Source: Stenotrophomonas acidaminiphila
Lineage (GTDB): Bacteria > Pseudomonadota > Gammaproteobacteria > Xanthomonadales > Xanthomonadaceae
Assembly (NCBI RefSeq): GCF_001431595.1
Contig: NZ_LDJO01000031.1
Coordinates: forward strand, 1 to 58,082
Direction of reading: 5' to 3'
DNA: 58,082 bases
A program made the position numbers and the translations under genes. The notes beneath the pieces were generated by a model, which made no database searches, had not been told where the DNA came from, and was given only the letters and a program-made list of their open reading frames with translations. Of this stretch, positions 1 through 8,261 are shown in pieces; the stretch's first letter is position 1, and each line of letters begins with the position of its first letter.

Positions 1-73
1 CAGGCCCGCAGGCCTGCGCCGGTGCCGTACCACCAGCGACGCCGCGGGCAGCGCCCGCCGCCGGAGCGGTGGC

Positions 74-685
74 TCAGCGCTTGCCGCTGCCCAGCAGGCC
101 GCTGCCGAGCCGGATCAGGTCGGATACACCGAGCTGGCCATCGCCGTCCTGGTCGAGCAGGCTGCCGAGCAGGCCGCCGGCAACACCCCCCTGCTGCACC
201 ACGTGCTGTTTTTCCTGGCCGAGCATCCGGCCCAGGCCGTCGGCATCGACCTGCGCCTGGTCGCCCGCGGACATGCGCTGGGCCAGGTAGGCCATCACCA
301 CCGGCGCGAGGATCCTGAGCAGTTGCCCGGCACGGTCGCTGCCCAGGCCGGTGGCCTGGGCCAGGCCGGCCTCGGCACGGCCCTGGCTGCCGCCGAAGAT
401 GTGGCCGAGGGTGCCGGCGCCGTTGGTGGCCGGGCTGTTTCCGCCGCCAAGCACCGCCCCGAGCACGCCGCCGATGTCCAGGCCGCTGTGGTTGTCCTGC
501 AGCGCCCCCAGCAGGGCTTCGGCGCCCTGCGGCCGGGCGGCGTTGTTGCCCAGTGCGCCCATCAGCAGCGGCAGCGCGGCGCTGATCGCGCCTGCGGCCT
601 GCTGGCTGTCCAGCCCCAGCTGCTGGGAGACCTGCTGCAGCGGTGCGCCCTGCAACTGGGCAAGAAGATCGTCGGTGAGGCTCAT
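74..685 (-). CDS. YidB-like DUF937 family protein
   Basis: A 203-residue protein of the DUF937/YidB family, whose biochemical role is not known. The sequence begins MSLTDDLLAQLQ and is rich in Gly, Ala, Leu and Gln. Near the C terminus the stretch DQDGDGQLGVSDLIRLG resembles an EF-hand or dockerin-type calcium loop, which is common in this family. I chose the ATG at 685 because the longer frame, up to 817, adds an Arg/Pro-rich segment typical of translated intergenic DNA. It stands alone: the next gene on this strand is the catalase, about 250 bases upstream. Family assignment is fairly sure; function is not. Confidence 0.8.
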   Translation of the reverse strand: MSLTDDLLAQLQGAPLQQVSQQLGLDSQQAAGAISAALPLLMGALGNNAARPQGAEALLGALQDNHSGLDIGGVLGAVLGGGNSPATNGAGTLGHIFGGSQGRAEAGLAQATGLGSDRAGQLLRILAPVVMAYLAQRMSAGDQAQVDADGLGRMLGQEKQHVVQQGGVAGGLLGSLLDQDGDGQLGVSDLIRLGSGLLGSGKR

Positions 686-907
686 CGGGCGGGTCCTGGC
701 GGTGAATGTGCATGGCCATGGTAGCGCCGCCGGGGACGGGCATGGGCGGCCATGCCGGCGGCGGACCCGGCCGGACGGGCCCGGTACGTGCGCCGCACAG
801 CCATGGGGCGGGGGCATTGGGCGCGGCCCGGCAGCGGACGCCCCGTTGAGCGCCTGTCGGGCGAGGGCGGTGGGTGCGTGGGGTGATGGGCCGGCCGCGG
901 CGCAACC

Positions 908-929
908 GGCCCCGCCCGCAGGCGGGGCC
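908..929 (-). terminator. Hairpin just downstream of the catalase gene
   Basis: A perfect 9-bp stem (GGCCCCGCC / GGCGGGGCC) with a CGCA loop lies 9 bases beyond the catalase stop codon in the direction of transcription. There is no T tract, so it may be a weak or Rho-assisted terminator, or an mRNA 3' end stabiliser. The rest of 686-937 shows nothing convincing. Confidence 0.4.
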
Positions 930-937
930 GGGGACGT

Positions 938-2581
938 TTACAGCACGATGTCTTCCGCGCCTGGCGTGGCCCTGGGGAACCCGGCTTCCGGCCGTGCCGG
1001 TGCGAACGGGTCCGCCGGGCCGCTTTCCGCCAGCTTCCTCAACGCCGCCGCGACACCGGCGCCATAGGCCGGGTCGGCCTTGCTGCAGTTGTCCACGTGG
1101 CGCTGCTTGATGAAGTCAGGCGCATCGCCCAGCGCGCGCGCAGTGTTGTCGAACAGGCGCTGCTGCTGCGCCGGGTCGTAGCTGCGGAACAGCGCGCCGG
1201 GCTGGCTGAAGTAGTCGCTGTCGTCCTCGCGGAAATTCCAGAAATCGGCATCGCCGCGGATGCGCAGCGGCGGCTCGCGGTACTGTGGCTGCTCCTGCCA
1301 CTGGCCGTAGCTGTTGGGCTCGTAATGCGGCAGCCCGCCGTAGTTGCCGTCCACGCGCATGGCACCGTCGCGGTGGTTGCTGTGCACCGGGCAGCGCGCC
1401 GCGTTCACCGGGATCTGGTGGTGGTTGACGCCCAGCCGGTAGCGCTGCGCATCGGAATAGGCGAACAGTCGCGCCTGCAGCATCTTGTCCGGCGACGGAC
1501 CGATGCCCGGCACCAGGTTGCTCGGCGCGAACGCCGACTGTTCGACGTCCTGGTACCAGTTGTCCGGGTTGCGGTTGAGCTCGAACTCGCCCACTTCGAT
1601 CAATGGGTAGTCGCTCTTCGGCCACACCTTGGTCAGGTCGAACGGATGGAACCGGTAGGTCTCGGCATCGAGCTCGGGCATGATCTGCACGAACAGCTTC
1701 CATTTCGGGAAATCGCCGCGCTCGATCGCCTGGAACAGGTCGCGGCCGTGGCTTTCGCGGTCCTTGCCGGCGAGCACTTCGGCCTGGGCGTCGGTCAGCG
1801 CCTCGATGCCCTGCTGGCTGTGGAAGTGGAACTTCACCCAGAAGCGCTCGCCGCCGGCGTTGGTGAAGCTGTAGGTGTGCGAACCGAAGCCGTGCATGTG
1901 GCGGAACGTGCGCGGGATGCCGCGGTCGCTCATCACCACGGTGACCTGCATCAGCGCTTCCGGCAGCAGGGTCCAGAAATCCCAGTTGTTGCGCGCGCTG
2001 CGCAGGTTGGTATGCGGGTCGCGCTTGACCGCCTTGTTGAGGTCGGCGAACTTGCGCGGGTCGCGCAGGAAGAACACCGGCGTGTTGTTGCCCACCAGGT
2101 CCCAGTTGCCTTCCTCGGTGTAGAACTTCAGCGCGAAGCCGCGGATGTCGCGCTCGGCATCGGCCGCGCCGCGTTCGCCGGCCACGGTGGTGAAGCGGGC
2201 GAACATTTCCGTCTTCTTGCCGACCTCGGAGAAGAGCCTGGCGCGGGTGTAGCGGGTGATGTCGTGGGTGACGGTGAAGGTGCCGAACGCGCCCGAACCC
2301 TTGGCATGCATGCGCCGTTCCGGGATCACTTCGCGGTTGAGGTTGGCCAGCTTCTCCAGCAGCCACACGTCTTCCATCAGCAGCGGCCCGCGCGGCCCGG
2401 CGGTGCGGCTGTTCTGGTTGTCCACCACCGGCGCGCCGAAGGCGGTGGTCATCGGCGTGACCGGTGCGTCGCCGTGCTTCTGGGCGGGGGTGGTACGGGT
2501 ATCGCGCTGCGACTGCGCGGCCTGCGTCGGCGTGGGCGCGACATGGTACGGGCAGGTGGGTTTGCTGTCGTTGCTGCTCAT
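938..2581 (-). CDS. Monofunctional haem catalase (KatA type)
   Basis: Converts hydrogen peroxide to water and oxygen in the cytoplasm. The 547-residue protein shows the family landmarks: distal His92 in [12 protein letters not shown], Asn165/166 in [11 protein letters not shown], and haem-ligating Tyr375 in [14 protein letters not shown]. The N-terminal 50 residues are polar and variable, and the length is slightly above that of classical small-subunit catalases. The ATG at 2581 is preceded by AGGAG at good spacing; the open frame upstream to 2716 is the promoter region. An OxyR-like site lies at 2650-2686, so peroxide induction is expected. It appears monocistronic. Confidence 0.95.
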   Translation of the reverse strand: MSSNDSKPTCPYHVAPTPTQAAQSQRDTRTTPAQKHGDAPVTPMTTAFGAPVVDNQNSRTAGPRGPLLMEDVWLLEKLANLNREVIPERRMHAKGSGAFGTFTVTHDITRYTRARLFSEVGKKTEMFARFTTVAGERGAADAERDIRGFALKFYTEEGNWDLVGNNTPVFFLRDPRKFADLNKAVKRDPHTNLRSARNNWDFWTLLPEALMQVTVVMSDRGIPRTFRHMHGFGSHTYSFTNAGGERFWVKFHFHSQQGIEALTDAQAEVLAGKDRESHGRDLFQAIERGDFPKWKLFVQIMPELDAETYRFHPFDLTKVWPKSDYPLIEVGEFELNRNPDNWYQDVEQSAFAPSNLVPGIGPSPDKMLQARLFAYSDAQRYRLGVNHHQIPVNAARCPVHSNHRDGAMRVDGNYGGLPHYEPNSYGQWQEQPQYREPPLRIRGDADFWNFREDDSDYFSQPGALFRSYDPAQQQRLFDNTARALGDAPDFIKQRHVDNCSKADPAYGAGVAAALRKLAESGPADPFAPARPEAGFPRATPGAEDIVL

Positions 2582-2649
2582 GGCGGGCTCCTGGCTGGCA
2601 TCTGGAAACATCGTGCAACGACGATAGCTACGGGTGGGTGAAATGGAAA

Positions 2650-2686
2650 ATCGAATGATCCGCTCGGAGTAATAGGCCCCGTCTAT
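2650..2686 (-). promoter_or_regulatory. Candidate OxyR binding site of the catalase gene
   Basis: Read on the minus strand, four tetrads are separated by exactly 7, 7 and 7 bases: ATAG, CTAT, AGCG, CGAT. The OxyR consensus is ATAG-N7-CTAT-N7-ATAG-N7-CTAT. The promoter-distal half is perfect (8 of 8) and the proximal half matches 5 of 8. It ends about 68 bases before the catalase ATG, a normal position for an activator. Pattern and spacing are seen; binding is inferred. Confidence 0.65.
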
Positions 2687-2720
2687 GGCGTGACGCGCCG
2701 GTTGCGCCGGCTGCAAGGGG

Positions 2721-3380
2721 TCAGTCGCGGTCGGGCGCGCCCAGCGGGAACAGCGGCCGGTAGGGCCGGGCTTCGGCGACGGCGCGGGCGAACGAAGGCC
2801 GGGCGAGCAGGCGCGCCCGGTAGTCGCACAGCGCGCGATGGTGGGCGGCGATGCGGTGCGTCCAGTCGGCGTAGAACAGCGCCGGTGCGGCGGCGCAGTC
2901 GGCCAGGGTGAAGGCTGCGCCGGCCGCCCACTGCCTGCCGGCCAACTGGTCCTCTAGCCAGGCGTAGGCCAGCTCCAGCCGTTCCACCGCGCTGGCCAGT
3001 GCATCGCCGGCCTTGCCGTCGTCGCCGCTCAGCGCACCGCCGACCGCATGCTGCACCGGACTCATCACGTGCAGGTCGAAGAAGCGGTCGAGGAAGCGTA
3101 CTTCCAGCGCGGCCTCCGGGGCGTCCGGCAGCAGCCGCACCGGGCCGGCATGCCGCTGCTGCAGGTACTCGATGATGATGCTGCTCTCCACCACGCTGCG
3201 CCCGTCGTCCACCAGCAGCGGGAACCTGCGCAGCGGCCAGCGCCGCAGCCATTCGGCCGCATTGTCCGGCGTGTCCGGACCCAGCATGCGGAACTGGAAC
3301 GGCGTGGCGTTCTCGTACAGGGCGATGAGCACCTTCTGGGTGTACGAGGAGAACGGATGGCCATAGAGCTGCAGCGACAT
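2721..3380 (-). CDS. Glutathione S-transferase family protein
   Basis: A 219-residue GST with an N-terminal thioredoxin-like domain ([17 protein letters not shown]; the [11 protein letters not shown] segment holds the usual glutathione-contacting E-S pair) and a helical C-terminal domain (about 90-219, with [12 protein letters not shown], the normal N-capping region). The Ser in HPFSSYT is the probable thiol-activating residue. The ATG at 3380 has a strong GGAGG upstream, so the much longer frame to 3836 is rejected. It is divergent from the WYL regulator at 3527, which may control it. Substrate unknown. Confidence 0.88.
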   Translation of the reverse strand: MSLQLYGHPFSSYTQKVLIALYENATPFQFRMLGPDTPDNAAEWLRRWPLRRFPLLVDDGRSVVESSIIIEYLQQRHAGPVRLLPDAPEAALEVRFLDRFFDLHVMSPVQHAVGGALSGDDGKAGDALASAVERLELAYAWLEDQLAGRQWAAGAAFTLADCAAAPALFYADWTHRIAAHHRALCDYRARLLARPSFARAVAEARPYRPLFPLGAPDRD

Positions 3381-3482
3381 GGGAGCCTCCGCGGCGGATG
3401 CCGGCGATGGCAATGTGGGCGGAATGCCGGCGCCGCGCAAGGGGCACGGGCGGCCATGCCGATGCCGTGGACGGCCGCCATC

Positions 3483-3491
3483 TGCCAGACT
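3483..3491 (+). promoter_or_regulatory. Candidate extended -10 element before the WYL regulator
   Basis: TGCCAGACT matches an extended -10 (TGn followed by a -10-like hexamer), 36 bases before the start codon at 3527. The same layout recurs before lepA, rlmD and nagZ. No clear -35 box is visible. Confidence 0.35.
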
Positions 3492-3526
3492 GCGCATCGC
3501 CCCCGAACCCTCCTGGACCGCCCCGC

Positions 3527-4231
3527 ATGAGCGAACGCGCCACCCGCCTGCTGCACCTGCTGGACGAACTGCGGCGGCGGCGCAACCCGGTGCGCGGTGC
3601 GCAGCTGGCCGAACAGCTGGGGGTGAGCCTGCGCACGCTGTACCGCGATATCGACGCGCTGCGCGGGCAGGGTGCGGACATCGGCGGCGACCCGGGCGTC
3701 GGCTACCAGCTGCGTGGTGGCTTCCTGCTGCCGCAGATGATGTTCTCGGCCGAGGAACTGGAGGCGATCGTGCTTGGCGTGCGCTGGGTGGCCTCGCACG
3801 CCGACCCGGACCTAGCCGCCGCCGCCGGCGCGGCACTGGACCGGGTCACCGGGGTACTGCCGGAGAACCTGCGGCTGCAGGTGGAGACCAGCGGCCTGTA
3901 CGCGCCGCAGTGGCACCCGACCGAGCCGGAGCCCTGGCTGCCGGCGCTGCGCCGCGCGATCCGCGCCGGGCATGCGGTGCGCATCCATTACCGCGATGCC
4001 GAGGACCGCGCCAGCGAGCGGGTGATCTGGCCGTTCGCGATGGCCTTCCTGGCCGAGGTCCGGCTGCTGGCGGCCTGGTGCGAGATGCGCGGCGATTTCC
4101 GCCATTTCCGCGCCGACCGCGTGCTGGCCCTGCACGATACCGGCCAGTGCTACCCGGAGCAGCGGCACCGGCTGCTCAAACGCTGGGGCGAGCAGCGGCG
4201 GCAGCGCAAGGCGCTGGCTGCCGACTGCTGA
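3527..4231 (+). CDS. YafY-type HTH/WYL-domain transcriptional regulator
   Basis: A 234-residue regulator. Residues 1-60 form a DeoR-like winged helix (RATRLLHLLDELRRRRNPV, then AEQLGVSLRTLYRDIDAL with the recognition helix). The remainder is a WYL ligand-sensing domain (IRIHYRDAEDRASERVIWPF and the acidic and aromatic residues that follow). Such proteins sense small molecules or nucleic acid and usually control an adjacent operon. Here the gene sits between two GST genes: one divergent at 2721-3380, and one 56 bases downstream on the same strand. A role in controlling detoxification is therefore reasonable but inferred. Start chosen at the ATG beginning MSERATRLL. Confidence 0.88.
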   Translation: MSERATRLLHLLDELRRRRNPVRGAQLAEQLGVSLRTLYRDIDALRGQGADIGGDPGVGYQLRGGFLLPQMMFSAEELEAIVLGVRWVASHADPDLAAAAGAALDRVTGVLPENLRLQVETSGLYAPQWHPTEPEPWLPALRRAIRAGHAVRIHYRDAEDRASERVIWPFAMAFLAEVRLLAAWCEMRGDFRHFRADRVLALHDTGQCYPEQRHRLLKRWGEQRRQRKALAADC

Positions 4232-4287
4232 CAGCCGCTGTCAGCAGCCCCCGCGCACACTGCCGGCTCCCGCCACAGGAGCTCGCC

Positions 4288-4911
4288 ATGCACACGTTGG
4301 TTTTCTACACCCACCCGTTCTCCCGCGGCCGCGTCGCGCGCTGGATGCTGGAAGAGACCGGCCTGCCCTACGAGGAGGTCATCCTCGATTACGGCACCAC
4401 GATGAAGGCGCCGGAGTACCTGGCGATCAACCCGATGGGCAAGGTGCCGGCGCTGCGCCACGGCGACAGCGTGGTGACCGAGAACGCGGCCATCTGCCTG
4501 CACCTGGCCGAACAGGTCCCGGACCAGCACCTGCTGCCGCCGCCGGGTTCACCGGCACGTGGCGAATGCTACCGCTGGGTGCTGTTCGCCGCCGGTCCGC
4601 TGGAGTCGTTCATCAGTGCACGCCGGCATGGCGCGCTGGCACCGGCGAGGGAGGCGGGCTACGGCAGCGAGGCCGACCTGATGCGCACCCTGGAAGGTGC
4701 GCTGGCAGGCCGGCGGTATCTGGTGGGGGACCGGTTCAGCGTCGCCGATCTGTACATGGCGGCGGTGCTTGGCTACTACATGCGGATGGGCGAGCTCGAG
4801 CCCAGGCCGGCGTTCGAAGCGTATGCGGCGGCGCACCTGCAGCGGCCGGCGGCAGTGCGGGCCAACGCGCGGGACGATGCGCTGGTGGCGGCGCGGGCGG
4901 AGAGTGCCTGA
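4288..4911 (+). CDS. Glutathione S-transferase family protein
   Basis: A 207-residue GST. The thioredoxin-like half starts MHTLVFYTHPFSRGRVARW and contains the cis-Pro region NPMGKVPAL and the glutathione-binding VTENAAICLHLAE. The alpha-helical half contains LVGDRFSVADLYMAAVL. It lies 56 bases downstream of the WYL regulator and is probably cotranscribed with it. An AGGAG ribosome binding site precedes the ATG. It is only distantly similar to the other GST (2721-3380), so this is not a recent tandem duplication. Substrate unknown. Confidence 0.9.
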   Translation: MHTLVFYTHPFSRGRVARWMLEETGLPYEEVILDYGTTMKAPEYLAINPMGKVPALRHGDSVVTENAAICLHLAEQVPDQHLLPPPGSPARGECYRWVLFAAGPLESFISARRHGALAPAREAGYGSEADLMRTLEGALAGRRYLVGDRFSVADLYMAAVLGYYMRMGELEPRPAFEAYAAAHLQRPAAVRANARDDALVAARAESA

Positions 4912-4930
4912 GCGAGGCACGCTGCCCACC

Positions 4931-4948
4931 GTTGCCGTTGCCGTTGCC
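4931..4948 (+). repeat. Three tandem GTTGCC hexamers
   Basis: Three exact copies of GTTGCC lie 20 bases left of the palindromic element at 4968-5246. On the other strand the unit differs by one base from the CAACCG hexamers at 5272-5313 on the far side, so the element is bracketed by related hexamer runs in opposite orientation. Confidence 0.8.
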
Positions 4949-4967
4949 GTGCTTGTGAAGTTGCTCT

Positions 4968-5246
4968 GCTTTTGACTTCCGGATTCCCTTCCGCAGCGAC
5001 GGAGCCGACGGACAAGACCCCGCAGGGGCGACGTGCAGGGACGCATGTCGTTTTTCGACACGACAGGGGCGAACCGGAAATAGGCGAAGCACTGCTTCGC
5101 CCCGGTGAGCGGGCTGGCGCCTTGAGGCGACTGCCCCGGCCCCAGCTGCATCGCAGCTGGGGCGTGTCGAAAAATCCCGGAGGTGGAGTGGACCCAGCCC
5201 GCGTAGCGGGTTGGGCGCGTAGGCAGGGGATCCGGAAGTCAAAAGC
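4968..5246. repeat. Long structured palindromic intergenic element
   Basis: The ends are a 17-bp inverted repeat, GCTTTTGACTTCCGGAT at 4968-4984 and its complement at 5230-5246. Inside is a second exact 12-bp inverted pair, TTTTTCGACACG (5051-5062) and its complement (5163-5174). Between and beside these lie several perfect or near-perfect short hairpins: GGCGAAGCA/TGCTTCGCC near 5083-5101, GCCCCAGCTGC/GCAGCTGGGGC near 5139-5163, and CCCAGCCCGC/GCGGGTTGGG near 5193-5215. No transposase is encoded. Open frames across it look non-genic. It resembles repeated intergenic elements of xanthomonads rather than a unique gene. The 438-base gap 4912-5349 holds this element and its flanking hexamers only. 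Confidence 0.7.
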
Positions 5247-5271
5247 CATCGGGCAACTGCAGAATCACGGG

Positions 5272-5313
5272 CAACCGCAACCGCAACCGCAACCGCAACC
5301 GCAACCGCAACCG
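5272..5313 (+). repeat. Seven tandem CAACCG hexamers
   Basis: Seven exact CAACCG copies in a row, followed by degenerate CAATTGCAG. The run lies just beyond the mutS stop codon (mutS reads leftward and ends at 5350). A perfect hexamer array of this length is prone to slippage, so copy number should vary between strains. Confidence 0.9.
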
Positions 5314-5349
5314 CAATTGCAGCGGCATGCAGTCAGTGAGCGATTCCGC

Positions 5350-7995
5350 TCACAGCAACGACTTCATCCGGTACAGCGCTTCCAACGCCTGCTTCGGCGT
5401 CAGCTCGTCCGGATCGATCGCCTGCAGTGCTTCCAGTGCCGCCGAGGACACGGGCGCGAACAGGCCGAACTGCTGCGGCGCATCCAGGGCCTGTGGCGCC
5501 ATCTGCGCGGCGTGGGTCTCGCCACCGCGCTGTTCCAGCTCGGCCAGGCGCCGCCGCGCCTGCGCCACGGTGGCACGGGGCAGGCCGGCCAGCGCGGCCA
5601 CCTGCAGGCCGAAGCTGCGGTTGGCCGGGCCGTCCTTGACCGCGTGCATGAACACCAGCGTTTCACCGTGTTCCACCGCGTCCAGGTGCACGTTGGCGAT
5701 GCCGCTGGGACCGCCCTCGTGCGGCTCGTCGGCCAGTGCGGTCAGTTCGAAGTAGTGCGTGGCGAACAGGGTGTAGCAGCGGTTGACGTGGGCAAGGTGG
5801 CGCGCGACCGCGTCGGCCAGGGCCAGGCCGTCGTAGGTGGAGGTGCCGCGGCCGATCTCGTCCATCAGCACCAGCGAGTGCGCGGTGGCGTGGTGCAGGA
5901 TGTAGCTGGTCTCGGCCATTTCGACCATGAAGGTCGACTGGCCCTTGGCCAGGTCGTCGCCGGCGCCGATGCGGGTGAGGATGCGGTCGATCGGGCCGAT
6001 CACCGCGCGGCTGGCCGGCACGAAGCTGCCGATGTGGGCCAGCAGCACGATCAGTGCGTTCTGCCGCATGTAGGTCGATTTGCCGCCCATGTTCGGGCCG
6101 GTAATGACCAGCATGCGCCGCTGTGGGTGCAGGTCCAGGTCGTTGGGCTCGAACGGCGCCTCGCGCACCGCTTCCACCACCGGGTGGCGGCCGCGCTCGA
6201 TCTTCAGGCACGGCGCGGTGTCCAGTTCCGGCCGCGCCCAGTCCAGCGCCTGCGCGCGTTCGGCGAAGCAGGCCAGTACGTCCAGCTCGCTCAGCGCGGC
6301 GGCGCAGCGCCTGAGCGGTTCCAGGCGCTCGCCGATGGTATCCAGCAGGCCTTCGTACAGCAGCTTCTCGCGCGACAGCGAGCGCTCGCGCGCCGACAGC
6401 ACCTTGTCCTCGAAGTTCTTGAGTTCCTCGGTGATGTAGCGCTCGGCGTTGGTCAGCGTCTGGCGCCGGGTGTAGTGCACCGGCGCCTTGTCGGCCTGGC
6501 CCTTGCTGATCTCGATGTAGTAGCCGTGCACCCGGTTGTAGCCGACCTTCAGGTTCGCGATGCCACTGCTCTCGCGTTCGCGCGCCTCCAGGTCGATCAG
6601 GAACTGGTCGGCATGGGTGGACAGCCGCCGCAGTTCGTCCAGTTCGGCATCGAAGCCCTCGGCGATCACCCCGCCGTCGGACAGCTTGAGCGGCGGTTGC
6701 GTGGCGATGGCGCCGGCCAGCAGGTGCGCGCTGTCGTCGTGCGAGCCGAGCTCGGCTCGCAGCTGCTGCAGGCGTGGCGAATCCAGCGCCTCCAGCTGCG
6801 CGGCGATCGCCGGCAGCATGCCCAGGCCGTCGCGCAGGGTGGAAAAATCGCGCGGGCGCGCCGAGCGCAGCGCCATGCGGGTGAGGATGCGCTCGATGTC
6901 GCCGAGCGCGCGGAACGACTCGCGCAGGTCGGCGTCGGCGCCGCGGTCGATCAGCGTCGCCACCGCGTGGTGGCGCTGCTGCAGTACCTCGCGCAGGCGC
7001 AGCGGGCGGTGCAGCCAGCGTCGCAGCAGGCGCCCGCCCATCGGCGTCACCGTGCTGTCGAGCACGCCCAGCAGGGTGTTGCGGGTGTCGCCGTCCACGC
7101 GCGTGTCCAGCTCCAGGTGGCGGCGGGTGGCGGCACTCATCGCGATCGCCTCGCCGGCGGTTTCCACCGCGATCGAGGTCAGGTGCGGCAGCCGCTGCTT
7201 CTGGGTTTCCTCGACATAGCCGAGCAGCGCGCCGGCGGCGGCGGTGGCGCGCGGCTTGTCGTCGATGCCGAAGCCGGAAAGATCGTGCAGCTTGAAGAAG
7301 GCCAGCAGCTGGCGGCGGCCGCTGTCGGCATCGAACAACCATGGCGCGCGGCGGCGCACGCCGCTGCGCTGGCGCAGGAATTCCGGCCAGTTCTCTTCGT
7401 CCGGCACCAGCAGCTCGGCCGGTTCCAGCCGCGCCAGCTCGGCTTCCAGTGCGTCCTCGGTCTCGACCTCGTTGACCATGAAGCGGCCGCCGGCCAGGTC
7501 GGCCCAGGCCAGGCCGTAGCCCTGCTTGCTGCGCGAAAGCGCCATCAGCAGGGTGTCGCGGCGCTCGTCCAGCAGGGCTTCGTCGGTGACCGTGCCGGGG
7601 GTGACGATGCGCACCACCTTGCGTTCGACCAGGCCCTTGGCCAGCGCCGGGTCGCCGATCTGCTCGCAGATCGCCACCGACTCGCCCAGCGCCACCAGCC
7701 GCGCCAGGTAGCCCTCGTAGGCATGCACCGGCACCCCGGCCATCGGGATCGGCGCGCCACCGGAGCTGCCGCGCTGGGTCAGGGTGATGTCCAGCAGCCG
7801 CGCGGCCTTGCGCGCGTCGTCATAGAACAGCTCGTAGAAATCGCCCATCCGGAAGAACAGCAGCAGGTCCGGGTAATCGGCCTTGGCCGCGAAGAACTGC
7901 TTCATCAACGGCGTTACTTGTGCGGTTGGTTGTACTTCTTTCGTATTCAATGGCTTATGTGGATTTTTGGAGCAAGTTGTCTTGCTCATGAACAT
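5350..7995 (-). CDS. mutS: DNA mismatch repair ATPase MutS
   Basis: Recognises base mismatches and small loops and starts methyl-directed repair with MutL. The protein has all MutS domains: mismatch-binding domain I with the Phe-x-Glu motif in [13 protein letters not shown], connector, lever and clamp domains, and the C-terminal ATPase. Walker A ([13 protein letters not shown]) is near residue 635 and Walker B ([16 protein letters not shown]) near 712. At 881 residues it is somewhat longer than E. coli MutS, the excess being a Lys/Thr/Gln-rich N-terminal tail of about 30 residues encoded by AT-rich DNA. Start is uncertain: ATG at 7995 or 7989 or, without the tail, at 7905. None has a good ribosome binding site. 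Confidence 0.97.
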   Translation of the reverse strand: MFMSKTTCSKNPHKPLNTKEVQPTAQVTPLMKQFFAAKADYPDLLLFFRMGDFYELFYDDARKAARLLDITLTQRGSSGGAPIPMAGVPVHAYEGYLARLVALGESVAICEQIGDPALAKGLVERKVVRIVTPGTVTDEALLDERRDTLLMALSRSKQGYGLAWADLAGGRFMVNEVETEDALEAELARLEPAELLVPDEENWPEFLRQRSGVRRRAPWLFDADSGRRQLLAFFKLHDLSGFGIDDKPRATAAAGALLGYVEETQKQRLPHLTSIAVETAGEAIAMSAATRRHLELDTRVDGDTRNTLLGVLDSTVTPMGGRLLRRWLHRPLRLREVLQQRHHAVATLIDRGADADLRESFRALGDIERILTRMALRSARPRDFSTLRDGLGMLPAIAAQLEALDSPRLQQLRAELGSHDDSAHLLAGAIATQPPLKLSDGGVIAEGFDAELDELRRLSTHADQFLIDLEARERESSGIANLKVGYNRVHGYYIEISKGQADKAPVHYTRRQTLTNAERYITEELKNFEDKVLSARERSLSREKLLYEGLLDTIGERLEPLRRCAAALSELDVLACFAERAQALDWARPELDTAPCLKIERGRHPVVEAVREAPFEPNDLDLHPQRRMLVITGPNMGGKSTYMRQNALIVLLAHIGSFVPASRAVIGPIDRILTRIGAGDDLAKGQSTFMVEMAETSYILHHATAHSLVLMDEIGRGTSTYDGLALADAVARHLAHVNRCYTLFATHYFELTALADEPHEGGPSGIANVHLDAVEHGETLVFMHAVKDGPANRSFGLQVAALAGLPRATVAQARRRLAELEQRGGETHAAQMAPQALDAPQQFGLFAPVSSAALEALQAIDPDELTPKQALEALYRMKSLL

Positions 7996-8261
7996 TATCG
8001 GTGTATGCCATTACTTGGTAGGTACTTCCCAAGTTGGAGCAACAGCTTACGCGTTTTTCCAATGCTCTTTGGTAGGGTGAACAAGGGCGCAAAACAGGCT
8101 CTGGGCAGCTGTGGAGTGTTCATCGGGTACCCATGCGGGACATGGCGACTTGAGAACGACTTCATTGACAGCGGTAGAGGGTAATGATCCCAAGTGGCCA
8201 TTTGAACCGATTCGCCCCCGGCGGACATCGATTTACCGACAATGACCGCGGCAGATCCTGC
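7996..8261. other. AT-rich intergenic region between mutS and the biosynthetic operon
   Basis: The row 7981-8040 has about 45% GC and 8041-8100 about 48%, against roughly 65-70% in neighbouring genes. It should hold the mutS promoter. A 77-codon minus-strand frame (8228-7995) ends with TAATG overlapping the mutS ATG, but it lacks a ribosome binding site and recognisable similarity. This could be the edge of transferred DNA. Confidence 0.5.

Noticed and set aside
1..73. Possible coding sequence at the left edge
   Set aside because: Short GC-rich frames only, with no start context or recognisable protein. I see no gene here.
4776..5249. Short hypothetical protein within the palindromic element
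   Set aside because: The frame runs through the inverted repeats into the GST gene. Such frames are common annotation artefacts in repeated elements.
4972..8184. A 1070-codon open frame on the plus strand across mutS and the repeat element
   Set aside because: It is antisense to a certain mutS gene, crosses the palindromic element and hexamer array, and shows low-complexity translation. High GC leaves few stops in such frames.
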